NCBI GenBank assembly: GCA_035551675.1
Contig: DASZMV010000037.1
Span: 1 to 64,000 of the forward strand
Direction of reading: 5' to 3'
Source of the DNA: JAFECT01 sp035551675
GTDB taxonomy: Bacteria; Pseudomonadota; Alphaproteobacteria; Caulobacterales; Caulobacteraceae
Length of the DNA: 64,000 bases
Shown here: one piece after another, positions 17,977-27,015 of the stretch
Layout of the letters: each line of letters opens with the position of its first letter
Position numbering within the stretch: position 1 is the first letter of the stretch
Notes under the pieces: generated by a model
The model's input: only the letters and a program-made list of their open reading frames with translations
Told to the model about the DNA's origin: nothing
The model's database searches: none
Position numbers and translations under genes: made by a program

Positions 17977-20900
17977 TTACCAGCGCCAGCGCACGCCCAG
18001 GCGGCCGATAAAGCCGTCGATGTGGCTGCCGAACTCGTCTTCGACCTTCAGGAAGCCGGAAAGCCCGTTCCAGCTCGTGGTGGTGAAGCCGAGGTCCGCG
18101 CGGCCGTAGGAGCCGGGGTGCTCGTCTTCGATCGAGAAGCACGCGCCCGGGCAGCCCGAGCCGGTCACCATGGTCAGGCGGGCGTTGTCGTCCCACTCGT
18201 CCACAGCATAGATCCCGACGTAGGGCAGGATCGAGCCCCACTGGCCGCCGAACCGCGCGCCGATCGAGCCGCGGGCCATGTTGTCGTTGCCGAAGCGGAA
18301 GTCCGTGCCGAGGCCGTGGAAGTTGGCGTCGTCCAGGTGGGTCGAGGTCCACTGCACGTCGGCCACCGGCTCCATGTAGAAGCTGTGACCGCCGAAGCGG
18401 AAGCCCGCCTCGCCCTTGGCGCCCCAGGTGTTGCCGTTGAACGTCTCGTACGCCGGCACGGTGGGCATGTTGGACTTCAGTTCGTACCAGTCGCCCTTCA
18501 ACAGGCCGTTCAGGAAGAAGTGGCCTGAGGTCCAGCCCGCATAACCGCCGAAGTTCCAGCCGGTCATGTCGATCGAGTTACGATCGAAGTGGAAGATCGT
18601 ATTCTGCTCGAGGAAGCCGCCGGTGACGCCCCACATGAAGCTGCCGTGGAGCGTATCGGCGCCCATCTGGAACCCGCGCCAGTCGGTGTCGGTGCGCAGG
18701 TTCGGCGTGAAGGTGAAGCCCTGGATGTTGTAGGTCTGGTTGTTGGTCCCCAGACGCTCGCCGCCGATCTGGGCCTGGCCCCACATCTCCCAGCCTTCGC
18801 CGCGCGTGGACGGTTCCGAACCCCACAGGGAGTCGCGGATTTCCTGCTCGCGCGCGGTCCAGGCGTCGCCGGTCCTGCGCCAGAAGCCTTCGGCCATTGC
18901 CGGAACCTTCAGGAACTCGAATGCCGGCTGGCCGGGTAGGCCGACCAGGTTCCAGGTGAAGGTCGAGGCGTTGAAGGTCAGGCCGTAGTCGACGAAGCCG
19001 TCGTGCAACGTCGCCATGGTGAAGGCGTCGGCCGTACCCGCCGTCGCTTGCACCACCGGCACGCCCACGAAGTTCAGCGCCGCCGGACCGCCGACGTTGT
19101 TGACGACGATCTGGGTCGTGCCCGCGGCCGGGCCGATGATCAGTTCGTCCGCCGACAGCGAGCCGCTCAACGAGGCGTCGATGCCCAGCGTCGAGGAGCC
19201 GTTCAGACCGGTGAAGGTCGTGCCCGGAAGCTCGAACACGTCGCCGGTGTGACCATTGCGCAGATCCACCAGGCCGGAGTTGTTGAACGCCGCCAGACCG
19301 TTCCACACCACCGTCGTCGCGCTAGGCGAGAACGGCGCCACGTTCACTACGCCGAGCGGCGCGTTGTTGAACGTCGAGGTCCCGCCGCCGAAGTACGAAT
19401 TGCCGTAGGCGTTCCAGACCCCGGTGTTGCCGTTGTTCACCACGTTGTTGGCGGTGCCGAGTTCGACATAACCGTCGATCACACCGGAGTTGTTGATTGT
19501 GGTGTAGCCGCCGCCGTAGGTGCCGATGGCATAGCCGCCGCCGCCCCGGATGGTCCCGCCCTGGAGGTTGTTGATCGTCACACCGTAGTACGAATAGGCC
19601 ACGATGCCGCCGCGACCGCCGTAGAGCGAGCCGGAGTTGTTGACCGTGGCGTAGCCGGCCGAGTGGATGTGCACGCCCACGCCGTCGTCGGCGTGAGTGA
19701 TACCGCCCGAGTTTACCGTTACGTTGCCGGTGTACGCCGTAACCGCCTGGATCGCGTCCGACTCATAACCGTGCGTGATGGTGTTCCCGGTGGTGGTGAC
19801 CGTCACATTGCCGTAGCCCGCGCCGGCCCGGATCGCCGCGGTGTAGTCGGCGTAGGTGGTGACCGAACCGGAGTTGACGTTGACGTCGCCTCTGTAGGCC
19901 ACGGCGGTGATGCCGTAGGATTCGTAGCCATGGGTGACGACCGTGCCGCTGGTGACCGAGACATTGCCCGTGTAGGTCTCGGCGTAGATGCCCGGCGAAT
20001 AGTCGCCGAACGTCACCACCGAGCCGCTGTTCACCGTCACATTGCCGGTGTTGTAGGCATAGGCCTTGATGCCGGCCGAGTAGTTGCCGTGGGTGACGAC
20101 CGTGCCGCTGGTGACCGAGATGTCGCCCTTGTAGGTGTAGGCGTACACCGCCGTGGCGTGCTCGCCGTAAGTGACCGCGTTACCGCTGACCACGGTGACG
20201 TTGCCGATGTACGTCTCGGCGTCGACGCCGTAGGAGCCGTTGCCGCGGGTGACGACGTTGTCGCTGGTGACGCTCACGTCGCCGTTGTACGCATAGGCGT
20301 CGATGCCGTCGGCATAGTCGCCGGTGGTGATCACCGTGTGCGACACGACGGTGGTCGGTCCGTACTCCGACGATGCGTCGATACCGGTCGAGTCGACGCC
20401 GTTGGTCGCGACGTATCCGGTATTGTGCACATAAGAGCCGGTGTTGCCGTAAGCCTCGATGCCGGTCGAGCGATTGCCCGATGTGTGCACGTAGTAGCTG
20501 GTGACCGACGCGTTCCCCGCGCTTGAGGACGCATAGATGGCGCCGGCCTCGTATCCGGTCGTAACCGTGCTGACGCCGATGACCGTCACGCCGGTGGGCC
20601 CAAAAGCGTCGATGCCGTCGGCGTAGTTTCCGGACGTCGAAATTGCGCCGGAGGTCACCGACGTATTGCCGCGATACGAATTTGCGTAGATGGCCCGCGA
20701 GTCGTCGCCGGTGGTGGTGATCGTCCCGGTGTTCACCGTGGTCGTGTAGTCGGCGCGGACGACGACACCGCCGGCGTCGTAGCCGGTGGTGGACACATTC
20801 GAGACGGCGAGGGACGCGTTGCCGAACGCCGCGGTCTCGAAGATGCCGAAGCCATAGTCGCCGGTGGTGGTCACCGACCCGACCGAGACCGAGGCGTCGC

Positions 20901-22191
20901 CGCCGAAGCTGTGCGCGACGATGCCGTAGGCAAAGGTTCCGGAGGTCGCGACATTACCGGCGGTCACGACTACGTCGCCGCCGGCCCGAGCGCGGATGCC
21001 GATGCTCTGGTCGCCGTAGCTGGCGGTCGCCGATGTACCGTTGACCGTCACATTGCCGACGTTGACGGTCACCGCGCCGTCTTCGCTATAGGCGTTGACG
21101 CCGTAGGCCTTGTTGCCGGACGCATAGATCAAGCCGGTCCCGACGACGCTGGTATTACCCGTCGCATAGGCGCTGACGCCGACCGCATAGCCGGTGGCGC
21201 TGGTGGCCGAGATATTGCCGACCGTAACGCTCAGGTCGCCGCCGGCCGTTGTGACGACGCCTGCCGCTTCGCCGCTCTGGGCGCTGGCAGTGACGTCGCC
21301 GCTCTGGATGATGGTGACGTTGCCATATCCGCCCTGACTGACGCCGATGGCGTTGCCGCCGCCCGTCGCGGTCACGGAAATCGGGGCGGAGTTGTTGATG
21401 TAGACGTTGTCCGGCTTGAAGCCGGCAGAGTTGGTGATGCCGTAAGCATCGCCGGTCGAGGTGACCGTGATCGCGCCGCTGTTGAACTCGGTGAGGTTGC
21501 CTGCAACTGCGGTCACGATGCCGTAGGCGGGGCCGCCGGTGGTGTCGGTGACATTCACCGCGCCGGAATTGTTCACATATCCGTTGCCGCCTTCGGCAAC
21601 GGCCAGAATGCCGACCGCATAGGTGCTGTACAGAGCGTCGCCGACCGTAATGTTGCCCGTGTTGACCAGGGACACATCGCCCGTGCCCAGGGCATCGGCC
21701 AGCAGCCCGCGGCCATAGGCCGAGACGTCGGCTCCGTTGACCATCGATGCGTTACCGGTGCCCGAGGTGAGGGCATAGACGCCGTTGTAGTTGGAGGTGA
21801 TCACGTCGCCCGAGGCGGTCGTGACGCCGACATCGTAGTTCGCGGCGCCGATCGCGTTCACGCCGCGCTCGCCGGGGCCGTTGGTCTCGACGGTGACGCC
21901 GCCATCGAGGATGACTGAAAGGTTGTTCGTGCCGGTTTCAGTGTAGCTGATTCCGCCTGGGTAATCGCCGGCGACGCAGGTCGCCGTGTCGGTGCCCGCA
22001 TTGTTGACCACGGGGCCACACTCGTTAGCGGCCCACGCCGCCGGTGCGAGACCGGCGACCGCGATCGAACAGCCGAGCGCGGTGCCCAGCAACAAGGCGT
22101 TGCGCTGAAAGCGCCGAGGCGCGCGTGCGCCGTCAGATGCCGTGAAAGAGACGGGCCGGCCCTTGGCCGCCGTGATGATGGGCTTTGACAA
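17977..22191 (-). CDS. Large autotransporter with repeat-built passenger
   Basis: A 1404-residue type V secreted protein. An extended basic N-terminal region leads to a hydrophobic signal ending near AWA-AN. The passenger (about residues 50-1080) is made of degenerate units of roughly 20-25 residues (V-T-V-N-S-G-x-V-x-T-x-G-x-Y-x-x-G-I), as expected for a right-handed beta helix. The last 270 residues are the autotransporter barrel, starting near EMWGQAQIGG and ending in the aromatic RWRW. I place the start at TTG 22191, not the ATG at 22230, because GGAGGAAC precedes the TTG and the signal region then begins with SKPIITAAK. A surface adhesin or biofilm role is the usual guess for this class. 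Confidence 0.9.
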   Translation of the reverse strand: MSKPIITAAKGRPVSFTASDGARAPRRFQRNALLLGTALGCSIAVAGLAPAAWAANECGPVVNNAGTDTATCVAGDYPGGISYTETGTNNLSVILDGGVTVETNGPGERGVNAIGAANYDVGVTTASGDVITSNYNGVYALTSGTGNASMVNGADVSAYGRGLLADALGTGDVSLVNTGNITVGDALYSTYAVGILAVAEGGNGYVNNSGAVNVTDTTGGPAYGIVTAVAGNLTEFNSGAITVTSTGDAYGITNSAGFKPDNVYINNSAPISVTATGGGNAIGVSQGGYGNVTIIQSGDVTASAQSGEAAGVVTTAGGDLSVTVGNISATSATGYAVGVSAYATGNTSVVGTGLIYASGNKAYGVNAYSEDGAVTVNVGNVTVNGTSATASYGDQSIGIRARAGGDVVVTAGNVATSGTFAYGIVAHSFGGDASVSVGSVTTTGDYGFGIFETAAFGNASLAVSNVSTTGYDAGGVVVRADYTTTVNTGTITTTGDDSRAIYANSYRGNTSVTSGAISTSGNYADGIDAFGPTGVTVIGVSTVTTGYEAGAIYASSSAGNASVTSYYVHTSGNRSTGIEAYGNTGSYVHNTGYVATNGVDSTGIDASSEYGPTTVVSHTVITTGDYADGIDAYAYNGDVSVTSDNVVTRGNGSYGVDAETYIGNVTVVSGNAVTYGEHATAVYAYTYKGDISVTSGTVVTHGNYSAGIKAYAYNTGNVTVNSGSVVTFGDYSPGIYAETYTGNVSVTSGTVVTHGYESYGITAVAYRGDVNVNSGSVTTYADYTAAIRAGAGYGNVTVTTTGNTITHGYESDAIQAVTAYTGNVTVNSGGITHADDGVGVHIHSAGYATVNNSGSLYGGRGGIVAYSYYGVTINNLQGGTIRGGGGYAIGTYGGGYTTINNSGVIDGYVELGTANNVVNNGNTGVWNAYGNSYFGGGTSTFNNAPLGVVNVAPFSPSATTVVWNGLAAFNNSGLVDLRNGHTGDVFELPGTTFTGLNGSSTLGIDASLSGSLSADELIIGPAAGTTQIVVNNVGGPAALNFVGVPVVQATAGTADAFTMATLHDGFVDYGLTFNASTFTWNLVGLPGQPAFEFLKVPAMAEGFWRRTGDAWTAREQEIRDSLWGSEPSTRGEGWEMWGQAQIGGERLGTNNQTYNIQGFTFTPNLRTDTDWRGFQMGADTLHGSFMWGVTGGFLEQNTIFHFDRNSIDMTGWNFGGYAGWTSGHFFLNGLLKGDWYELKSNMPTVPAYETFNGNTWGAKGEAGFRFGGHSFYMEPVADVQWTSTHLDDANFHGLGTDFRFGNDNMARGSIGARFGGQWGSILPYVGIYAVDEWDDNARLTMVTGSGCPGACFSIEDEHPGSYGRADLGFTTTSWNGLSGFLKVEDEFGSHIDGFIGRLGVRWRW

Positions 22192-22195
22192 GTGA

Positions 22196-22203
22196 GTTCC
22201 TCC
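22196..22203 (-). promoter_or_regulatory. Ribosome-binding site fixing the TTG start of the autotransporter
   Basis: On the minus strand GGAGGAAC ends four bases before the TTG at 22191. It is the strongest Shine-Dalgarno match near this gene; the ATG at 22230 lies upstream of the site and so would not use it. Confidence 0.7.
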
Positions 22204-22686
22204 AAGCACGTGGCGACCCCGAGCCCGCAACCAAAGCGAGTAGGTTCACCGGATTCGGAAAACGTCGATTTCTCGCCGCTTTATGACCGGATTTCAACTC
22301 GTTTCGACTGGGGAAGTGAAAGTATCCGCCACTCCGGAACCCCCAACGGGCTACGGGCATTCTTGTTCCAAGGCCAAAAGCGCCAGCGTCACCGTACAAC
22401 GGCAAAGCTACAACCAATCCCTTATGCGGCTTGGATAAGCACACCGATGAATTATTTTCGCATAACAGCGATATGCAAAGATAAATCGCGCCATTTGATC
22501 AAATAGAACGGCCAAGCTTGCTGGTAAACTTTCTGCGAACACTGGTTGCCTGAAGGTGGCCCGACGGCGCCGGAACCGCCCCAATCTTGGGGTGTGCAAG
22601 TGCAGCGGGACCATCCTCCCGCCGCCGGCGGGAACTCCGCCTCGCGCACGCCGGTTCGGAAGGCTTCCCCATTCGAGGAGGCGACC
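22204..22686. other. Divergent intergenic region
   Basis: About 480 bp between the autotransporter and the quinone-reductase gene. The part from 22330 to 22530 is richer in A and T than its surroundings and should hold the promoters. A perfect short palindrome CCCCAATCTTGGGG (22579-22592) lies about 95 bp before the plus-strand gene and could be a regulator site. Short open frames here look like chance. Confidence 0.4.
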
Positions 22687-23610
22687 ATGAAGGCGATCCG
22701 GATCCACCACTGGGGCGGCCCCGACGTGCTGGAGCTCGAAGACGTGCCGCCGCCGCAACCGCGCGACAACGAGGTGCTCGTCCGCGTGCGGGCCTCCAGC
22801 GTAAACCCGGTCGACTACAAGATTCGCCGGGGCGGCTATCTGAAGGATGACGCCCTGCCGCTTACCCTCGGCCGCGACGTGGCCGGGACGATCGAACGCA
22901 GCGGCCAGGCCGTCGCCGACTTTGAATCCGGCGATGCGATCTACGCCATGCTGCCGGACGATCGCGGCGGCCACGCCGAACTGGTGGCTATTCCTGCGGA
23001 CCTGATCGCGCGCAAACCGGAGCGGCTCGACTTCGTTCAGGCGGCGGCCGTGCCGCTGGCGTCGGTGACCGCCTGGCAAGGCCTGTTCGACCACGGCGCG
23101 CTGAAGCAAGGCCAGACCGTCCTGATCCATGGCGCCGGCGGCGGCGTGGGGCACTTCGCCGTACAGTTCGCCGTTGTCCGCGGCGCGCGCGTCATCGCCA
23201 CCTGCAGCGGCCGCGACCGCGACTTCGTCGAGAGCCTCGGGGCCGACACCGTCGTCGACTACAAGAGCGAGGATTTCCGTGATTCCGCCCACGACGTCGA
23301 TCTGGTCTACGACCTGGTCGGCGGCGAGGCCCAGGACCGCTCGTGGGACTGCCTGCACGAAGGCGGCGTCCTCGTCTCAACCGTGGGCGAACCGAACCAG
23401 GCCAAGGCCTCGGCGCACAGGGCTCTGGGCGTGGGCTACAAGGCACAGCCCAACGGCATGCAGCTGACTGAAATCGCCCGCTTGATCGACAGCGACCGGG
23501 TCACCCCGCACATCGACAAGGTCTTCCCCCTCAGCGAGACCGCCGCCGCCGAGCGCCGGCTCGAGACCGACCACGTGCGTGGGAAACTGGTGTTGCAGGT
23601 CGCGCCGTAG
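22687..23610 (+). CDS. NADP-dependent zinc-less quinone oxidoreductase (MDR superfamily)
   Basis: A 307-residue medium-chain dehydrogenase/reductase. The N-terminal GroES-like domain starts at MKAIRIHHWGGPDVLEL; the nucleotide-binding motif is HGAGGGVGHFA, and the conserved N-P-V-D-Y-K of quinone reductases follows the first strand set. The structural-zinc cysteines are missing, as in the QOR/YhdH branch. The start at 22687 is set by GAGGAG just upstream; the longer reading from 22546 is not supported. It probably reduces quinones or enones with NADPH. It is followed by an exported protein gene after 53 bp. Confidence 0.9.
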   Translation: MKAIRIHHWGGPDVLELEDVPPPQPRDNEVLVRVRASSVNPVDYKIRRGGYLKDDALPLTLGRDVAGTIERSGQAVADFESGDAIYAMLPDDRGGHAELVAIPADLIARKPERLDFVQAAAVPLASVTAWQGLFDHGALKQGQTVLIHGAGGGVGHFAVQFAVVRGARVIATCSGRDRDFVESLGADTVVDYKSEDFRDSAHDVDLVYDLVGGEAQDRSWDCLHEGGVLVSTVGEPNQAKASAHRALGVGYKAQPNGMQLTEIARLIDSDRVTPHIDKVFPLSETAAAERRLETDHVRGKLVLQVAP

Positions 23611-23663
23611 CGCGGACGCTGTTCGGCGGCTAAACTCGGATGACCTCGGGGGAGGGGGCGCCG

Positions 23664-24491
23664 ATGAAGGTCGTTGCGTTGTTGTTGGCTTTCTCGCTCG
23701 CGGCGGTATCGCCTTCGCGGGCCGCCGACCTGTCCGATCCCGTCACGGGTCATCCGGGCGTTACCCAGTTCGACCTGTTGAAGCTGGCGGTGACCGACCT
23801 CGCACGCGACAAGCATGGCGCCGCCCACGGCAAGACCGTGGTTCATTTCGACCACATCGAAGGCAAGGACGCCTACGTCGATCTGCCGGACGAGCCGACA
23901 GTCGGTTCGATCGAGGTCATGGCCATTCCGGGCGACCCGTCGCGCGAACTGATGCTCGTCGATTTCGGACCGTCGGACGGTTTCGTGGCGCCGGCCGACC
24001 TGATGCTGCTGTTCGCGCTCGATCCGAAGCCACGGCTGTTGGATATCACCGAGGTCGGTAACGACCGGTTTGTGGGCTGGACCACGCCGCCGCAGATGCT
24101 CGCGCCCGGAGCGCCGCTGATTTTGATCGAGAGCGAGCACGACAACTCCAACCAGACTTACGTGTCGAACACGATGGTGACCGTGCGCGCGGATCGCTTT
24201 CGCTGGATCGACACGGTGTCGACCTTCAGCGAAGCCCGCTGCGGCTTTCAGCGCCTGCAGCAGCCGAGTTTCACGGCGCAGCCGGACAAAGCCGCCTACG
24301 CCTCGATTCAGGTGAAAGTGGTGGAGCAGACGAAGCTCGCAACCGATGTCGACTGCGGGAACGAAATAGTTCCTAAGCCGAGCCGGCGCGTGTTCGAAAC
24401 CCTATATCGCTGGAGTCGCGCCAAACACGACTTCGTTGCCAACAACAGGGTGCTCGAGCGCCTCGCAACGGCGAACGCCAAGCGTTTCTAA
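23664..24491 (+). CDS. Exported protein of unknown function
   Basis: A 275-residue protein. Starting at 23664 (MKVVALLLAFS) gives a clean signal peptide cleaved after SRA-AD; the reading from 23640 puts eight polar residues before it and is less likely. The mature part is mixed alpha/beta with two cysteines (EARCGF and DVDCGN) that may pair. I do not recognise a domain. Its distance of 53 bp to the quinone reductase allows co-transcription. Confidence 0.7.
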   Translation: MKVVALLLAFSLAAVSPSRAADLSDPVTGHPGVTQFDLLKLAVTDLARDKHGAAHGKTVVHFDHIEGKDAYVDLPDEPTVGSIEVMAIPGDPSRELMLVDFGPSDGFVAPADLMLLFALDPKPRLLDITEVGNDRFVGWTTPPQMLAPGAPLILIESEHDNSNQTYVSNTMVTVRADRFRWIDTVSTFSEARCGFQRLQQPSFTAQPDKAAYASIQVKVVEQTKLATDVDCGNEIVPKPSRRVFETLYRWSRAKHDFVANNRVLERLATANAKRF

Positions 24492-24511
24492 CGACTGCAC
24501 AGACATCAAGA

Positions 24512-24538
24512 GGCGCGCCTCCGCGTGGAAGGCGCGCC
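24512..24538. terminator. Possible hairpin between convergent genes
   Basis: Two copies of GGCGCGCC, each a palindrome, lie 11 bases apart and can pair as an 8-bp stem. There is no T run. The site lies between converging genes, so a transcription-ending role is possible. Confidence 0.3.
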
Positions 24539-24581
24539 CCGGATCGTCAATAGTAAGTTCTCAGGCGTCAAGTCTCAGGCG

Positions 24582-24899
24582 TCAGCCGTGATGGCCGCCG
24601 CCGCCGCAGGCTTCGCGCGCTTCTTTGAGCTTTGCCTTCTGCTCGTCAGTCAGGATCTTGCCCATGGTCTCACGCATGTCGGCGCCGCTCTCGTGCGCCT
24701 TCTTGAGCTGGGCCTTTTGATCCTCGGTCAGGATCTTGTCGCGGGCGTCGCGCATGCAGGCGCGGGCCGTATCGTTTCCGCCTTGGCCGCCTTGGCCGCC
24801 TTGGCCGCCCTGATCCTGGGCGGTCGCCATCTGCACGGCGCCGAGCGCGAGCGCGCCGGCGACGGCCGCCGCGAGGGCGGCGCTGGTGAATGAACGCAT
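24582..24899 (-). CDS. Small exported LTxxQ-type (Spy/CpxP-like) protein
   Basis: A 105-residue protein with a signal peptide ending near ATA-QD, then three GGQ repeats, and two copies of an LTxxQ-like helix start (ILTEDQKAQLKKA and ILTDEQKAKLKEA). That motif marks the Spy/CpxP family of periplasmic stress chaperones, though this protein is shorter than Spy. Two cysteines (ACMRD and ACGGG) and a final GGGGHHG tail could bind metal. AAAGGAAA supports the start. It is a single gene. Confidence 0.65.
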   Translation of the reverse strand: MRSFTSAALAAAVAGALALGAVQMATAQDQGGQGGQGGQGGNDTARACMRDARDKILTEDQKAQLKKAHESGADMRETMGKILTDEQKAKLKEAREACGGGGHHG

Positions 24900-25160
24900 G
24901 TGTAGTTTCCTTTGGTTCTCGAGGCCCCGGTGACGCGATCAGTCTCCCGGAGGCCGTACGGCCGCCGATCGAACCTCTAATGGCCCGGCTGGACGGATTC
25001 CGTCGCGGAACGCTGAAATGTCGCAGCTCCAGGGGGCCACTCAGGCGCCGGCCCGGGATCCGGGCCCGGGATGGCGGGCCCGCCTCCTCAACCGGAACTT
25101 GTCCGAGCGACCGGCGGTTCATGAAACGCGCTTACAGACAGGCGCTCCAGGACGGCTGGC

Positions 25161-25622
25161 ATGTCCGAAGAAAATCCGCACTCGACCGCGCGTATCGCCG
25201 GTCACCCGATTCATCCGATGCTCGTCCCGTTTCCGATCGCCTGTTGGGTCGGCGCGCTGGTCACCGACATCGTCTATGCGAAAACCGCCGACATGCAGTG
25301 GGCCAACTTTTCCGCCTGGCTGATAACCGCGGGCGTGGTGATGGCGGTGCTCGCAGCCATCGCCGGCGCCGTCGATTTCTTCGGCGATCGCCGCATTCGC
25401 AAGCTCCGCCCGGCATGGATCCACGTGGTCGGCAATGTGATTGCGCTCATCGTCGCCATCTTCAACGGCTTCGTTCACTCGCGCGACGCCTACACCTCGG
25501 TCGTGCCTACGGGCCTGATCCTGTCGGTGATTGTGGTGTTGATCATCCTCGTCACCGGCTGGAACGGGTGGGACATGGTGCAGCGCCATGGCGTCGGCGT
25601 GCAGTCGGAGGACCGGCAATGA
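25161..25622 (+). CDS. DUF2231 membrane protein
   Basis: A 153-residue inner-membrane protein with four hydrophobic helices. The opening ARIAGHPIHPMLVPFPIA is the hallmark of DUF2231, in which the two histidines may bind haem or a metal; family members are often linked to electron-transfer proteins. Its stop overlaps the start of the sugar dehydrogenase gene by 4 bp, so the pair is translationally coupled and perhaps works as membrane electron acceptor and periplasmic dehydrogenase. This last point is inference. Confidence 0.88.
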   Translation: MSEENPHSTARIAGHPIHPMLVPFPIACWVGALVTDIVYAKTADMQWANFSAWLITAGVVMAVLAAIAGAVDFFGDRRIRKLRPAWIHVVGNVIALIVAIFNGFVHSRDAYTSVVPTGLILSVIVVLIILVTGWNGWDMVQRHGVGVQSEDRQ

Positions 25623-26920
25623 GGGCGCTTCTCACCGGCGTCTCGATCGCCGCCCTGGCCGCGCTCAGCGCCTGCGGGCCAAAGCCCATGGATCCTTCGC
25701 GTCAGATCGGCGCAAACCCGTATCTGCCGGCGATCCACCAGTATCTGTTCCCGCCGATGCGGCTGGCCAAGAACGTTCCCTGGCGCCCGGGCGAGGCGCC
25801 CAAGGTCGCTCCCGGGCTCGCGATCAAGGCGCTGGCCATGGGGCTGAAGAACCCGCGCTCGCTCTACGTGCTGCCGAACGGCGACATCCTCGTGGTGGAA
25901 ACCTCGGGCCCCACGCCGCCGCCCAAGCGCCGGCCCAAGGAGTTCATCATGGACTGGCTGGAGACCAAGATTCACTCCTCCAGCAAGGGCCATGACATCC
26001 TGCTGCTACGCACTGACGCCGCCGGCAACGTCACCTCCAAGAGCGTGCTGATCGACCACCTGAATTCGCCTTTCGGCGTGGCGCTGGTCGGCGGCGATCT
26101 CTACGTCGCCGACACCGACGCGCTGCTGCGCTTTCCGTACACGACCGGCGAGACGACGATCACCACGCCCGGTGTGAAGCTCTGCGATCTGCCGGGCGGT
26201 CCCATCGACCATCACTGGACTAAGAGCCTGACCGCCAGCGCAGACGGGACCAAGCTCTACGTCGGCGTCGGATCCAACAGCAACATCACCGAGAACGGCA
26301 TCGAGGCCGAGCACAACCGCGCCGCCGTGTGGGAGATCGACCGCGCCACCGGCGAACATCATCTCTACGCCACCGGGCTGCGCAACCCCGCCGGCCTGAC
26401 CTTCGAGCCGACCACCCAAGTCCTGTGGGCGGTGGTCAACGAGCGCGACGAACTCGGCCCCGATCTCGTGCCCGACTACATGACCTCGGTGAAGCAAGGC
26501 GCCTTCTACGGTTGGCCTTACAGCTACTGGGGCGAGCATGTGGATCCGCGCGTGAAGCCGCAGCGACCCGACCTCGTCGCCAAGGCGATTCCGCCGGACT
26601 ATTCGCTGAGTTCTCACGTGGCGCCGCTCGGCATCGTCTTCTACACCGGCGCCGATCTGCCCGCCGCCTATCGCGGCGGCGCCTTCGTGGGCGAACACGG
26701 CAGTTGGGACCGCAGCGTGCTCAACGGCTACAAGGTGGTCTTCGTCCCCTTCGTGGGCGGTCGCCCCGCCGGCATGGCTCGCGACGTGGTCACCGGTTTC
26801 GTCACCGGCAAGACGGCGCACGGCCGTCCGGTCGGTGTCGCGGTCGATTCCCACGGCGCGCTTCTGATCGCGGACGACGTCGGCAACACCGTGTGGCGGG
26901 TGACGGCCGCCGGCGGCTGA
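25619..26920 (+). CDS. PQQ-dependent sugar (sorbosone-type) dehydrogenase, lipoprotein
   Basis: A 433-residue protein of the soluble glucose/sorbosone dehydrogenase beta-propeller family. The N terminus is a lipoprotein signal with lipobox LSAC. Blade-like segments follow (NPRSLYVLPNGDILVVET, ATGLRNPAGLTFEP, HGSWDRS) as in this family, which oxidises aldoses or sorbosone with PQQ in the periplasm. I start it at 25619, not at 24890, because of the signal and the 4-bp overlap with DUF2231. No PQQ-synthesis genes are in the window. Confidence 0.88.
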   Translation: MRALLTGVSIAALAALSACGPKPMDPSRQIGANPYLPAIHQYLFPPMRLAKNVPWRPGEAPKVAPGLAIKALAMGLKNPRSLYVLPNGDILVVETSGPTPPPKRRPKEFIMDWLETKIHSSSKGHDILLLRTDAAGNVTSKSVLIDHLNSPFGVALVGGDLYVADTDALLRFPYTTGETTITTPGVKLCDLPGGPIDHHWTKSLTASADGTKLYVGVGSNSNITENGIEAEHNRAAVWEIDRATGEHHLYATGLRNPAGLTFEPTTQVLWAVVNERDELGPDLVPDYMTSVKQGAFYGWPYSYWGEHVDPRVKPQRPDLVAKAIPPDYSLSSHVAPLGIVFYTGADLPAAYRGGAFVGEHGSWDRSVLNGYKVVFVPFVGGRPAGMARDVVTGFVTGKTAHGRPVGVAVDSHGALLIADDVGNTVWRVTAAGG

Positions 26921-27015
26921 ATGCGCACGTGTCTATAACCAAATCCACGAAACGGGTAATAGTCCTGCGCTGATCGGAGCGGCGGTCGCGTAGTGTTGAA
27001 AAACGCTCTAAGGCC

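Noticed and set aside
19003..20526. A 507-codon frame on the plus strand opposite the autotransporter repeats
   Set aside because: Its Val/Asp/Arg/Gly-rich repeats are the antisense of the passenger repeats; the minus-strand frame has signal peptide and barrel.
22192..22506. A 104-codon frame in the divergent region beside the autotransporter
   Set aside because: It overlaps the autotransporter ribosome-binding site and the probable promoter region and has no recognisable sequence.
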